From Allofranklinella schreckenbergeri (GTDB lineage Bacteria; Pseudomonadota; Gammaproteobacteria; Burkholderiales; Burkholderiaceae_C), in contig NZ_RDQM01000003.1 in assembly GCF_003703475.1 (NCBI RefSeq), positions 124,001 through 188,000 on the forward strand: DNA of 64,000 nucleotides, given 5' to 3'. Position numbers and translations under genes: made by a program. Under the pieces are notes generated by a model. It saw nothing but the letters and a program-made list of their open reading frames with translations, made no database searches and was not told the DNA's origin. This document shows positions 7,258 through 16,053 of the stretch, piece by piece (the first letter of the stretch is position 1; each line of letters opens with the position of its first letter).

Positions 7258-8322
7258 TCAGTGGGGGAAGGGCCATACGCGCAATTTCTGGCGGGCGGTG
7301 GACCACAGACGGGCCAGCCCATGCGGCTCGACAATGAGGAAGAACACGATCAGCGCGCCGAAAATCATGTGCTCCAGATAAGTCGCGGCAGCGGTGGACA
7401 GGGGGATGCCCAGCCAATGCGGCAGGTAGTTGAGCAGCAGCGGCAGCATCACGAAGAAGGCCGCGCCGAACAGGCCACCGACGATGGAGCCCAGACCGCC
7501 GATGATGATCATGAACAGCAGGCGGAAGGACATATCCAGGTTGAAGGCCGAAGGCTCCCAGGCTCCCAGGTGGACAAAGCCCCAAAGTGCGCCCGCCACA
7601 CCGACGATGAAGGAGCTGACGGCAAAGGCGCTGAGCTTGGCGTAGGTGGGGCGAATACCGATCACGGAAGCGGCCACGTCCATGTCGCGGATGGCCATCC
7701 ACTCGCGGCCTACGGCGCTGCGCACCAGGTTTTTCGCCAGCAGACCGAGCACGCACAGAAAACCCAGGCACAGCAGATATTTCTCCATCGGGGTGTCGAT
7801 GGCCCAGCCCAGGATGTGCAGATCGCCTGCGCTGACCGAGCCGGAAGAGGAATGGTTGGTGATCCAGGCGGCGCGGCTGGAGAGCCAGTCCATGAAGAAC
7901 TGTGCGGCCAGGGTTGCCACCGCCAGATACAGGCCGCGGATGCGCAGGCTGGGAATGCCCACCAACATGCCAAACAGCATGGAAACCACCCCGCCGCCCA
8001 GCAGGGCCAGGATCAGAGGCATGCCATCGATGCGCGCTTGCAGGTTGAAAGCAGCGTAGGCGCCAGCGGCCATGAAAGCGCCTGTGCCCAGCGAGATCTG
8101 CCCGCAATAGCCCACCAGGATATTCAGCCCCACGGCGGCCAGCGCCATGATGACGAAGGGGATGAGCACGGCTTTGTAGAAATAGTCGCTGGCCACCATG
8201 GGCACCAGGATGAAGGCCGCTGCCACGATGAGCAGAATGGCCCAGCGATCCTGCGTCACGGGGAAGATTTGCTGATCGGCCCGGTAGCTGCTCTTGAACT
8301 GGCCGTTTTCTCTGTAGAACAT
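7258..8322 (-). CDS. livM: ABC transporter permease, LivM type
   Basis: This 354-residue inner-membrane permease has about ten hydrophobic segments. Characteristic stretches are NILVGYCGQISLGTGAFM near the N-terminal third and GGLGSIVGGLFGAA near the C-terminus, both hallmarks of LivM. It pairs with LivH encoded immediately upstream (46-bp gap) to form the channel. The ribosome site AGGAGATACATAG precedes ATG 8322. It sits fourth in the minus-strand operon. Confidence 0.9.
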   Translation of the reverse strand: MFYRENGQFKSSYRADQQIFPVTQDRWAILLIVAAAFILVPMVASDYFYKAVLIPFVIMALAAVGLNILVGYCGQISLGTGAFMAAGAYAAFNLQARIDGMPLILALLGGGVVSMLFGMLVGIPSLRIRGLYLAVATLAAQFFMDWLSSRAAWITNHSSSGSVSAGDLHILGWAIDTPMEKYLLCLGFLCVLGLLAKNLVRSAVGREWMAIRDMDVAASVIGIRPTYAKLSAFAVSSFIVGVAGALWGFVHLGAWEPSAFNLDMSFRLLFMIIIGGLGSIVGGLFGAAFFVMLPLLLNYLPHWLGIPLSTAAATYLEHMIFGALIVFFLIVEPHGLARLWSTARQKLRVWPFPH

Positions 8323-8368
8323 CTATGTATCTCCTGTTGTCTGTGCGTCTTAAAGCTGCCTTCGACGC

Positions 8369-9301
8369 TCAAACGCGGTCGATGATCTTGTCGCCGAACA
8401 AGCCTTGCGGGCGCACCAGCAAGAAGCCCAGTGCCAGCACGTAGGCAAACCAGTTTTCAATACCGCCGCCCAGATAGGGGCCCAGGTAAATTTCGGAGAG
8501 CTTTTCGCCCAGACCGATGATGAGGCCGCCGATGATGGCGCCGGGCACGGAAGTCAGTCCGCCCAGAATCACCACTGGCAAAGCCTTGAGCGCCACCAGC
8601 GAGAGCGAGAACTGCACCCCGGCTTTGGAGCCCCAGATGATGCCGGTGACCAGCGCCACGCCGCCTGCGACGGCCCAGACGATGACCCAGATGCGCGAGA
8701 GCGCAATGCCGATGGACTGGGCTGCCTGGTGGTCGTCGGCCACGGCGCGCAGGGCGCGGCCTGTGCGGGTTTTCTGGAAGAACAGCGACAGACCAGCCAC
8801 CAGCACGGTAGCGATGAGGGCGGCATAGAAGTCCTCCTTGTTCACCATTACACCGCCGTCAAACAGGTTTTCGAGCACAAAGACGGGATCCTTGGGCATG
8901 CCGACATCAATGCCATAGACGCCACTGCCGTAAAAGAGCGGGCCCAAGCCATCCAGGAAATAGGCAATGCCCAGCGTGGCCATGAGCAGCGCAATCGGCT
9001 CTTGCCCAACGAGATGGCGCAGCGCCAGCTTTTCAATCAGCATGGCAACGATCACCATGGCCGCCATGCTGATGACCATGGCCAGCACCAGCGTCCACCA
9101 GGTTTGCTGTTCCAGGCCAAACCAGCCAGGCAGCCACTCGGCAAAGCGGGCCATGGTCAGCGCGGCGAACAGCACCATGGCGCCTTGGGCAAAGTTGAAC
9201 ACGCCGCTGGCCTTGAAGATGAGCACAAAGCCCAACGCCACCAGCGAATACAGCATCCCGGTCATCAAGCCGCCGAGAATCGCTTCAAGAAAGAAGGCCA
9301 T
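8369..9301 (-). CDS. livH: ABC transporter permease, LivH type
   Basis: This 310-residue polytopic membrane protein carries the LivH landmarks SGVFNFAQGAMVLFAA (about residues 32-47) and KALPVVILGGLTSVPGAIIG near the C-terminus. It forms the transport channel with LivM. The start at 9301 follows an AGGAGACAACA ribosome site. The gap to livG upstream is 18 bp, consistent with one transcript. Confidence 0.9.
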   Translation of the reverse strand: MAFFLEAILGGLMTGMLYSLVALGFVLIFKASGVFNFAQGAMVLFAALTMARFAEWLPGWFGLEQQTWWTLVLAMVISMAAMVIVAMLIEKLALRHLVGQEPIALLMATLGIAYFLDGLGPLFYGSGVYGIDVGMPKDPVFVLENLFDGGVMVNKEDFYAALIATVLVAGLSLFFQKTRTGRALRAVADDHQAAQSIGIALSRIWVIVWAVAGGVALVTGIIWGSKAGVQFSLSLVALKALPVVILGGLTSVPGAIIGGLIIGLGEKLSEIYLGPYLGGGIENWFAYVLALGFLLVRPQGLFGDKIIDRV

Positions 9302-9319
9302 TGTTGTCTCCTGTTGTTC

Positions 9320-10105
9320 TCAGTGCCCGGATCCCAGGTAGGCGCGGATCACGTCTTCGTTGTGGATGACTTCGTCGGGCGAGCCATCGCCAATCTTCTT
9401 GCCGTAGTCCAGCACCACAACGCGGTCGGAAATATCCATCACCACGCCCATGTCGTGCTCGATCAGCACGATGGTGGTGCCGAATTCGTCATTCACGTCG
9501 AGGATGAAGCGGCACATGTCCTGCTTTTCTTCCACGTTCATGCCGGCCATCGGCTCGTCGAGCAGCAGCACTTGCGGCTCCATGGCCAGGGCGCGGCCCA
9601 GGTCCACGCGCTTTTGCAAGCCGTAGGGCAGGGTGCCCACCGGGGTTTTGCGGTAGGCCTGGATTTCCAGGAAATCGATGATGTGCTCGACGAATTCGCG
9701 GTGCGCGATCTCCTCCTTCTCTGCCGGGCCAACGCGCAACGCCTGCATGAGGATGTTGCTTTTGATCTTGAGGTTGCGCCCGGTCATGATGTTGTCGATC
9801 ACGCTCATGCCCTTGAACAACGCCAGGTTCTGGAAGGTGCGCGCCACGCCCATTTCCGCCACCTGACGGCTATTCATGTGGCTGAAGGTCTTGCCACGGA
9901 AGGTGATGGAGCCTTCGCTGGGCGTGTACACGCCGTTGATGCAGTTGAGCATCGACGACTTGCCCGCGCCGTTGGGGCCGATGATGGAGCGGATTTCGTG
10001 CTCCTTGACGTTGAAGGAAATGTCGGTGAGCGCCTTGACGCCGCCAAAGCGCAGGCTGATGTTCTTGATGTCCAGGATGACATCGCCGATTTTTCTGCTG
10101 CTCAT
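9320..10105 (-). CDS. livG: ABC transporter ATP-binding protein, LivG type
   Basis: This 261-residue ATPase has Walker A GPNGAGKSS at residues 43-51, the Walker B/D-loop VLLLDEPMAGMN and the switch segment VLIEHDMGVVMD. It is the LivG partner of LivF. Only two bases separate its ATG from the stop of the upstream AMP-ligase gene, so transport and ligase genes are tightly co-expressed. The signature region reads LPYGLQKRVDLGRAL rather than LSGGQ, which is usual for LivG proteins. Confidence 0.9.
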   Translation of the reverse strand: MSSRKIGDVILDIKNISLRFGGVKALTDISFNVKEHEIRSIIGPNGAGKSSMLNCINGVYTPSEGSITFRGKTFSHMNSRQVAEMGVARTFQNLALFKGMSVIDNIMTGRNLKIKSNILMQALRVGPAEKEEIAHREFVEHIIDFLEIQAYRKTPVGTLPYGLQKRVDLGRALAMEPQVLLLDEPMAGMNVEEKQDMCRFILDVNDEFGTTIVLIEHDMGVVMDISDRVVVLDYGKKIGDGSPDEVIHNEDVIRAYLGSGH

Positions 10106-10107
10106 GC

Positions 10108-12039
10108 TCAGGCTGCCTTTCTTGCCGCGGGATAGGTTTTCGCGTCGAGGATTTGCAAGGTGGCGCTGACGCTGCCGGTGCGCCCGTCCTCGAACTTCAC
10201 CTGGGTTTCAATGAACTGTTCCTTCTTGCCGCCATACAGCGCGTCGATCAGCACGGCGTACTTTTCGGCTACGAAGTTGCGGCGAATCTTGCGTGTGCGC
10301 GTGAGTTCGTCGTCGTCCGGATCCAACTCCTTGTGCAGCACCAAAAAGCGCTTGACCTGGGTCGCTTCCATGCCTTGCTCGCTGGCCAGCTCCTGGTTCA
10401 CTTTGGCAATGCACTCGGCAATCATCTCCAGCACGGGTTGCTTGCCCGCCAGATCGACGTAGCCCGCATAAGGCAGGTTACGCTTTTCGGCCCAGTTGCC
10501 CACGGCTTCGAAGTCGATGTTGATGAAGGCGCAGACCTCGTCGCGGTTGTGCCCAAAGCACACGGCTTCCTTGATTTGGGGGAAGAACTTGAGCTTGTTC
10601 TCGATGTAGTTGGGCGCGAACATGGCGCCACCGTTGAGGCGGCCCACGTCCTTGGCGCGGTCGATGATGCGCAGTTGGCCGTCGTGGTCGATCACGCCCG
10701 CGTCGCCGGTGAGGAAGTAGCCATCGGCATTGATGACTTCGGCGGTGGCGTCGGGGCGCTTGTAGTACTCCTTGAGCACGGAAACGCCTTTGACCAGCAC
10801 TTCGCCGTTGTCGGCGATCTTCAGCTCAATGCCGGGGGCGGCTTCGCCCACGGTGTTGATCTTGACGCGGCCGTTTTGCTGCAAGCAGACGTAGGCGCAG
10901 GTTTCCGTCTGGCCGTAGAGCTGTTTGAGGTTGATGCCGATGGAGCGGTAGAACTTGAACAGCTCCGGCCCGATGGCCGCGCCAGCGGTATAGGCCACGC
11001 GGATGCGCGAAAAGCCCATCACGTTACGCAACGGCCCATAGACGAAGAAGTTGCCCAGGGCGTATTTGAAGCGGTCTGCCGTGCTGACGGGTTTGCCGTC
11101 CAGGATGTCCGAACCCACGCGCTGGGCCAGCTCCATGGCGCGAGCGTACATCTTGCGCTTGAAGGGCGAGGCGTCCTCCATGCGGATGGAGACGGAAGTC
11201 AGCAAGCCTTCGAACACGCGCGGAGGGGCGAAGTAGTACGTTGGCCCGATTTCCTGCAAGTCGATTTGCACCGTGGCCGAGGACTCAGGGCAGTTGATGG
11301 TAAAGCCCGCCACCAGCCATTGCGCGACGGAGAAGAGGTGATCCCCCACCCAGGCCGGAGGCAGGTAGGAGATCACGTTGTCGTCCTTGTTCAGGCCATC
11401 GACCTTCACGCCGCCAGCGGCGGAGCTGGCGAAAGAGCGGTGCGTCTGGCACACGCCCTTGGGTTTGCCCGTCGTGCCCGAGGTGTAGAGGATGACCGAG
11501 ACGTCATCGGGCTGGCCGGCCTTGACCATGGCCTCGTAGGCGCCAGGATTCTTGGCATCCCACTGGCGGCCCAGCTCCATCAGTTTCTCCACGCTGATCA
11601 GCCCCTCATGGGTGTAGGAGCGCATGCCGCGCGGGTCGTCGTAAACAATCCAGTTGATCGGATAACCCTCGCGGATTTCCAGCAGCTTGTCCACCTGCTC
11701 CTGGTCTTCGGCGAACACGATGCGCGCGTTTGCATCGGCCACCACATAGGCCATTTCGGCTGCCACGGCGTCCTGGTACATGGGCACTGGCACGGCGCGC
11801 AGCGATTGCGCGGCCAGAAAGCTCATGTAGGCATACGGGCGGTTGCCCGACACCAGCGCCAGGTTCTCGCCCTGGCTTAGCCCTAGCGAGGCGAAGCCGC
11901 AGGCCAGGTGGCGCACATCGCGCGCCACATCGGCCCAGCTCCAGGTCTGCCAGATGCCGTACTCCTTTTCGCGGATTGCCGCATCCTGCGGGCGTTGCTG
12001 CGCATGTTGCTGCAACAGCCTGGGGAATGTCGTCTCCAT
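10108..12039 (-). CDS. AMP-binding acyl-CoA synthetase (long-chain type)
   Basis: This 643-residue adenylate-forming ligase is the first gene of the operon. The intact A3 motif YTSGTTGKPKG lies at residues 185-195, the A5 region reads LYGQTETCAY and the A7 region reads YFLTGDAG. It would activate a carboxylic acid to its CoA thioester, probably the ligand brought in by the adjacent importer. The start at 12039 gives METTFPRLLQQHAQQRP, the usual N-terminus of this family. Upstream in-frame starts only add low-complexity residues. Contrast its intact P-loop with the degenerate one in the PaaK-like protein at the other end of the operon. Confidence 0.88.
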   Translation of the reverse strand: METTFPRLLQQHAQQRPQDAAIREKEYGIWQTWSWADVARDVRHLACGFASLGLSQGENLALVSGNRPYAYMSFLAAQSLRAVPVPMYQDAVAAEMAYVVADANARIVFAEDQEQVDKLLEIREGYPINWIVYDDPRGMRSYTHEGLISVEKLMELGRQWDAKNPGAYEAMVKAGQPDDVSVILYTSGTTGKPKGVCQTHRSFASSAAGGVKVDGLNKDDNVISYLPPAWVGDHLFSVAQWLVAGFTINCPESSATVQIDLQEIGPTYYFAPPRVFEGLLTSVSIRMEDASPFKRKMYARAMELAQRVGSDILDGKPVSTADRFKYALGNFFVYGPLRNVMGFSRIRVAYTAGAAIGPELFKFYRSIGINLKQLYGQTETCAYVCLQQNGRVKINTVGEAAPGIELKIADNGEVLVKGVSVLKEYYKRPDATAEVINADGYFLTGDAGVIDHDGQLRIIDRAKDVGRLNGGAMFAPNYIENKLKFFPQIKEAVCFGHNRDEVCAFINIDFEAVGNWAEKRNLPYAGYVDLAGKQPVLEMIAECIAKVNQELASEQGMEATQVKRFLVLHKELDPDDDELTRTRKIRRNFVAEKYAVLIDALYGGKKEQFIETQVKFEDGRTGSVSATLQILDAKTYPAARKAA

Positions 12040-12487
12040 GCTTGATCTCCGTGCCCTTGTGCTCCACGGAATGGCTGCCGAGCATTGCCGCCATTCCTGC
12101 CTTGTCGGCCTGTTTGCATTTGCATGACAGACCGCGCTTGATGAGATGGCGCGCATGGTATCGGCAACTTTGACGCTTTAGTGTCCAGTCGACGACATTT
12201 TTGGGTAAACCCTATAGAGGGCTATCCCTTGGGTGGAGGGGCTGGTTGGGCGCAGTCGTCCCTCATGCGGCAGGCGGGAAATGGGTTCAATGTGTTTTGT
12301 TACAATTCAAATGTAAAATTGATTTGAATACCCTATTGCCTAAACAAGAAAATATTTTTGTCTATTGATTTGTAATAAAAAGAGGGTGCAGCGTTTTTGG
12401 GCATTTCGCGCGTTGGGCTTTGCACTGGGCGGCCGACAGGCGGCTGCGGCTGCCGGGCGGCAATGATGCGGGGATAATCGTGCCCCC
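12040..12487. other. Divergent intergenic region, ligase/ABC operon versus aroC
   Basis: These 448 bp without a gene hold the promoter side of the minus-strand ligase/ABC operon, a short run of nested dyads around 12203-12221 (GGGTAAACCC overlapping CCCTATAGAGGG), and repeat copy R3 at 12302-12377. No convincing small gene or RNA is visible. The dyads are only 4-bp arms and are offered as possible operator sequence at low confidence. Confidence 0.5.
12302..12377 (-). repeat. Dispersed AT-rich intergenic element, copy R3 (diverged)
   Basis: Read on the minus strand: ACAAATCAATAGACAAAA, then CTTGTTTAGGCAATAGGG, then TTTTACATTTGAATTG. It is a diverged copy, the only one lying between clearly divergent genes. 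Confidence 0.65.
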
Positions 12488-13555
12488 ATGAGCGGCAATA
12501 CCTTTGGAACCCTATTTCGCGTCACCAACTTTGGTGAATCCCACGGCCCGGCCATTGGCTGCGTAATCGACGGCTGCCCGCCGGGCATGGCCTTGTGCGA
12601 GCAGGACATTCAGCGCGAGCTGGATCGGCGCCGCCCTGGCACCAGCCGCTTCGTCACCCAGCGCAACGAACCCGACCAGGTGGAAATCCTCTCGGGCGTG
12701 TACGAGGGGCGCACCACGGGCACGCCGATTGCGCTGCTGATTCGCAATGTGGACCAGCGCAGCAAGGATTACGGCGAAATCGCCCGCCAGTTCCGCCCCG
12801 GCCATGCCGATTACACCTACTGGCACAAATACGGCATCCGCGATCCGCGCGGCGGCGGGCGCTCCTCGGCGCGGCTGACCGCGCCCACCGTGGCCGCCGG
12901 GGCCGTGGCGCGCAAATGGCTGAACGAGCGCTACGGCACTGAGCTGCACGCCTTCATGGCGCAACTGGGCAGCATCGACATCCCCTTTGAATCGCTGGAC
13001 TACGTGGGGCAAAACCCCTTTTTCGCCCCCGCGGCCAATACCGAGGCGCTGGAGCAATACATGGACGCGCTGCGCAAAAGCCACGACTCCTGCGGCGCGC
13101 TGGTGCGCGTGGTGGCGCGCAATGTGCCCGTGGGCCTGGGCGAGCCCATTTACGACCGGCTCGACGCCGATATCGCCTACGCCATGATGGGGCTGAATGC
13201 CGTCAAGGGCGTGGAAATCGGCGCGGGCTTTGCCAGCGTGCGCCAGTTGGGCAGCGAGCACGGCGACGCCATCACGCCCGATGGCTTTCTCACCAACCAC
13301 GCTGGCGGCATCCTGGGCGGCATCAGCACGGGGCAGGATATTGACGTGAAGATCGCCATCAAACCCACCAGCTCCATCCTCACCCCCCGGCCCTCCATTG
13401 ATGTGGACGGCAACCCCGTGCAAGTCGTCACCAAAGGCCGCCACGACCCCTGCGTAGGCATCCGCGCCGCCCCGATTGCCGAGGCCCTGCTGGCCTTGGT
13501 GCTGATGGATCACGCCCTGCGCCACCGCGCCCAGAACGGGGATCGGCCTTTCTGA
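12488..13555 (+). CDS. aroC: Chorismate synthase
   Basis: This 355-residue enzyme performs the last common step of aromatic biosynthesis, converting 5-enolpyruvylshikimate-3-phosphate to chorismate with reduced FMN. Signatures are [17 protein letters not shown] at the N-terminus, the basic active-site stretch [20 protein letters not shown] and [10 protein letters not shown]. Length and start agree with the family. It appears monocistronic and ends in a very strong hairpin terminator formed inside repeat copy R4. Confidence 0.97.
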   Translation: MSGNTFGTLFRVTNFGESHGPAIGCVIDGCPPGMALCEQDIQRELDRRRPGTSRFVTQRNEPDQVEILSGVYEGRTTGTPIALLIRNVDQRSKDYGEIARQFRPGHADYTYWHKYGIRDPRGGGRSSARLTAPTVAAGAVARKWLNERYGTELHAFMAQLGSIDIPFESLDYVGQNPFFAPAANTEALEQYMDALRKSHDSCGALVRVVARNVPVGLGEPIYDRLDADIAYAMMGLNAVKGVEIGAGFASVRQLGSEHGDAITPDGFLTNHAGGILGGISTGQDIDVKIAIKPTSSILTPRPSIDVDGNPVQVVTKGRHDPCVGIRAAPIAEALLALVLMDHALRHRAQNGDRPF

Positions 13556-13561
13556 GGTATT

Positions 13562-13644
13562 CCAAATCAATGTGTTGAAAGAAAAAGCCTTTCGGCATGG
13601 TGGTCATGCCGAAAAGCTTTTTTCTTTTTCCTTTGATTGGTAAT
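13562..13644 (+). repeat. Dispersed AT-rich intergenic element, copy R4 (hairpin-forming)
   Basis: The ends AAATCAATGTGTTGAAAG and TTTTTCCTTTGATTGG match the family, and the core TTTCGGCATG is present. Unlike the others, the core is followed by its own inverted copy, making a strong terminator. Confidence 0.75.
13582..13630 (+). terminator. aroC terminator formed by repeat R4
   Basis: The stem is 10 bp of TTTCGGCATG / CATGCCGAAA (13590-13599 / 13605-13614), one mismatch, then GC and five A-T pairs. The loop is GTGGT, and T-rich sequence follows. The A-run on the left arm would make it active on the minus strand as well. Confidence 0.85.
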
Positions 13645-13700
13645 TGGCGTTGTATTCCAGGCATGCCCCCGGATAAATACAGGGTAATTTTTCGTGATCT

Positions 13701-13722
13701 AATAAAACGAATTGTTCTTATT
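13701..13722. promoter_or_regulatory. Candidate Fur box upstream of the siderophore receptor
   Basis: The sequence AATAAAACGAATTGTTCTTA plus TT is an imperfect dyad (8 of 11 positions symmetric) resembling betaproteobacterial Fur boxes, 10 bp before the receptor start codon. Iron repression of a TonB siderophore receptor is expected for the family. Confidence 0.35.
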
Positions 13723-13731
13723 GGTTTTGAA

Positions 13732-15885
13732 ATGCAACCCTCTCCCAAGCTGTTTTCCCATATTTCTCTGGCTGTTTTAACGCTGTTAAGCCTGTCTGCT
13801 CAGGCGCAGCAGGTGTCGGCGACTGCTGCGCCTGGCAGCGAGATCGCTGAAGACGATTACGCTGCCGTCATGCCCACGGTGTTTGTGACGGGCACTTCCG
13901 AAAACAGCACCACCAAGGGCTATATCGGCTACGACCAGGCCGATGTCACCCGCACGGATTTGACGGTCAAGGAAACGCCGCAAGCCGTGGATGTGCTGGA
14001 CATCCAGAAGAACAAAAACTACGGCACCAACGACCTCAGCTCCATCCTGGAGGGCAACGCCGGTATTGACGCCACTTACGACATGCGCGGCGAGAGCATC
14101 AAGATTCGCGGCTTTTCGGCCGACGCCAGCGACATTTACCGCGACGGCGTGCGCGAAAGCGGTCAAGTGCGCCGCTCCACCGCCAATATCGAGCGTGTGG
14201 AAATCCTCAAAGGCCCATCCTCCGTGCTTTACGGCCGCAGCAGCGGTGGCGGCGTGATCAACATGGTCAGTAAATACGCCAACTTCACCCCGCGCCGTAG
14301 CTTGGGTTTGAGCTACGGCTCCTGGGCGGCCCGCAGCGCCACTGTGGATTTGAACCAGCTCGTGAGTGAAAACGTCGCCGTGCGCTTGACGGGAGAGGTC
14401 AGCAAGGCCAACTCCTGGCGCTCCACCGTGCACAGCAAGGGGCATATGATTTCGCCCAGCGTCACCGTGCGCGCAGGCAACCTGGTTTGGACGGGGCAAT
14501 ACACTCACGACAGCGCCCGCCGCGTGCCTGATCGCACTCCCAGCCGCGACGTTTACAACGCCATGGGCATCGACTACCGCACCGGCTTCGCCCGTGATGG
14601 CGACTTTGTGCGCGACGATCTTTCCGTGCTGCGCTCCGACCTGCGTTACGACCTCAACGATCAGTGGAATCTGCGCTGGCAACTGGCCGGCCGCAAAGCC
14701 GAGCAAAACTTCGACCACTACTACGCAGGCAGCTACAACGCCAAAACCCGCCTGCTGCGCCAAAACTATTACTGGCAGGAAACCGCCAACAAAACCCTCA
14801 GCAGCGGCCTGACGGCCAATGGACGTTTCAGCACCGGGCCGCTGGCACACAAGCTCACCGTGGGCCTGGATTGGGCCAAGGAGGAGCGCTTGCCCAAGCT
14901 GGCCACCTGCACCGGCCCCAGCGCCATCACTGCCTGCGTGCGGGACATCGATCCCTATGCCTCGCCATCAAGCTGGGGTCGCGTTGGCCAGCGCCCGGCT
15001 TTGACGGCCAATAACCAGCACGAAGCCCGCTCCACGGCGCTGTTTGTGCAAGACCTTATCGCTTTGCGCCCGGATGTGAAGGTGTTGCTGGGCGGGCGCT
15101 ACGACCGCTACACATTCCAGTCCACCAACATCGCCAGCAAAAGCAGTCGCTACAGCGGCAGCAGCTTCAACCCCAACGCGGGTTTGGTTTGGGATGTCAC
15201 CCCCGAGCACACGGCTTACGCCTCCTGGAGCCGCAGCTTCGCCCCTTACGGCGGCAATGGCTATCTGGGGGTTGATGCCGCTGCCGATCCCGTGACTTTT
15301 AACGCCGATCCCGAGCAATCGACCCAGTTCGAGCTGGGCCTCAAGAGCGATTGGCTGGATCGCAACCTCAGCACCACGCTGGCGATCTACAACCTGGAGC
15401 ACACCAATATCCGCTATCGCCCCGATGCGGTGAACGAACCCACCGTCTGGGCCGTGCGCGGCAAGGAGCGCTCACGCGGGATTGAGCTGAACGTCCTGGG
15501 CCGTGTCAGCACCGACTGGTACGTGCGCGGTTCGTTGGGCCTGATGTCGGCCAAAGTGGTGGAAAACCGCCAGAACCGCGCCGAAGAAGGCCGCTACCTG
15601 ACCAACACCAGCCGCATCAGCAGCAACGCTTTCGTGCGCTATGCCCCCAACCCTTGGTATGCCGAAGTCGGCGTCACCCATTTGGGCAAGCGTTATTACT
15701 ACGTCAGCAATGTTGAGCATGGCTTGCCTGCCTTTACCCGCGTGGATGCCATGGTCGGCTACAACGCCGCCCCCTGGACTTTTACCCTGGCCGTGCAAAA
15801 CGTGTTCGACAAACAATATTGGCGCTCCAGCGCCATGCCCGGTTCTCCCCGCGCGGTGACTTTCAAAGCCAGTTACGAGTTTTGA
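13732..15885 (+). CDS. TonB-dependent siderophore receptor
   Basis: This outer-membrane receptor of 717 residues has a signal peptide (LAVLTLLSLSAQAQ, about residues 10-25), a plug domain from about 60 to 190 with IKIRGFSADASDIYRDGVR and VEILKGPSSVLYG, and a beta-barrel ending in the aromatic terminus TFKASYEF. These are marks of the FhuA/FpvA siderophore class. It would import a ferric-siderophore using TonB energy. The start ATG 13732 places the signal peptide correctly; the frame continues upstream to 13597 but that sequence lies in repeat R4 and lacks a signal. No TonB box can be assigned with certainty (PTVFVTG near residue 46 is a candidate). No siderophore biosynthesis genes are nearby. 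Confidence 0.9.
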   Translation: MQPSPKLFSHISLAVLTLLSLSAQAQQVSATAAPGSEIAEDDYAAVMPTVFVTGTSENSTTKGYIGYDQADVTRTDLTVKETPQAVDVLDIQKNKNYGTNDLSSILEGNAGIDATYDMRGESIKIRGFSADASDIYRDGVRESGQVRRSTANIERVEILKGPSSVLYGRSSGGGVINMVSKYANFTPRRSLGLSYGSWAARSATVDLNQLVSENVAVRLTGEVSKANSWRSTVHSKGHMISPSVTVRAGNLVWTGQYTHDSARRVPDRTPSRDVYNAMGIDYRTGFARDGDFVRDDLSVLRSDLRYDLNDQWNLRWQLAGRKAEQNFDHYYAGSYNAKTRLLRQNYYWQETANKTLSSGLTANGRFSTGPLAHKLTVGLDWAKEERLPKLATCTGPSAITACVRDIDPYASPSSWGRVGQRPALTANNQHEARSTALFVQDLIALRPDVKVLLGGRYDRYTFQSTNIASKSSRYSGSSFNPNAGLVWDVTPEHTAYASWSRSFAPYGGNGYLGVDAAADPVTFNADPEQSTQFELGLKSDWLDRNLSTTLAIYNLEHTNIRYRPDAVNEPTVWAVRGKERSRGIELNVLGRVSTDWYVRGSLGLMSAKVVENRQNRAEEGRYLTNTSRISSNAFVRYAPNPWYAEVGVTHLGKRYYYVSNVEHGLPAFTRVDAMVGYNAAPWTFTLAVQNVFDKQYWRSSAMPGSPRAVTFKASYEF

Positions 15886-15918
15886 TGCTCTTGTAATGGC
15901 TCCTGCATAAAAAATGCC

Positions 15919-15952
15919 AGGGGCCTATGCAGCCTTGGCAGACAAGGCCCCT
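15919..15952 (+). terminator. Weak hairpin after the siderophore receptor
   Basis: AGGGGCCT (15919-15926) pairs with AGGCCCCT (15945-15952) across an 18-nt loop. There is no T-run. It sits just before a stronger terminator. Confidence 0.4.
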
Positions 15953-15961
15953 ACCACCGAG

Positions 15962-15998
15962 AACGGCCCGGCTCCATAAATGGAGCCGGGCCGTTTTG
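15962..15998 (+). terminator. Strong terminator after the siderophore receptor
   Basis: A perfect 15-bp stem (AACGGCCCGGCTCCA / TGGAGCCGGGCCGTT) closes a TAAA loop and runs into TTTT. It separates the receptor from the aminotransferase gene. Confidence 0.88.
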
Positions 15999-16053
15999 CC
16001 ATGCACAGCCTCTTAAAATTTCCCCCCTTTCCCTCCAACTGAGCACCAATACC

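Noticed and set aside
8405-10135. Long plus-strand open frame of 576 codons
   Set aside because: It is antisense to livG and livH, is rich in His/Gln/Ala/Gly as expected for the shadow of GC-rich genes, and has no recognisable domain.
13597-13731. N-terminal extension of the siderophore receptor by 45 codons
   Set aside because: It lies partly in repeat R4 and would bury the signal peptide.
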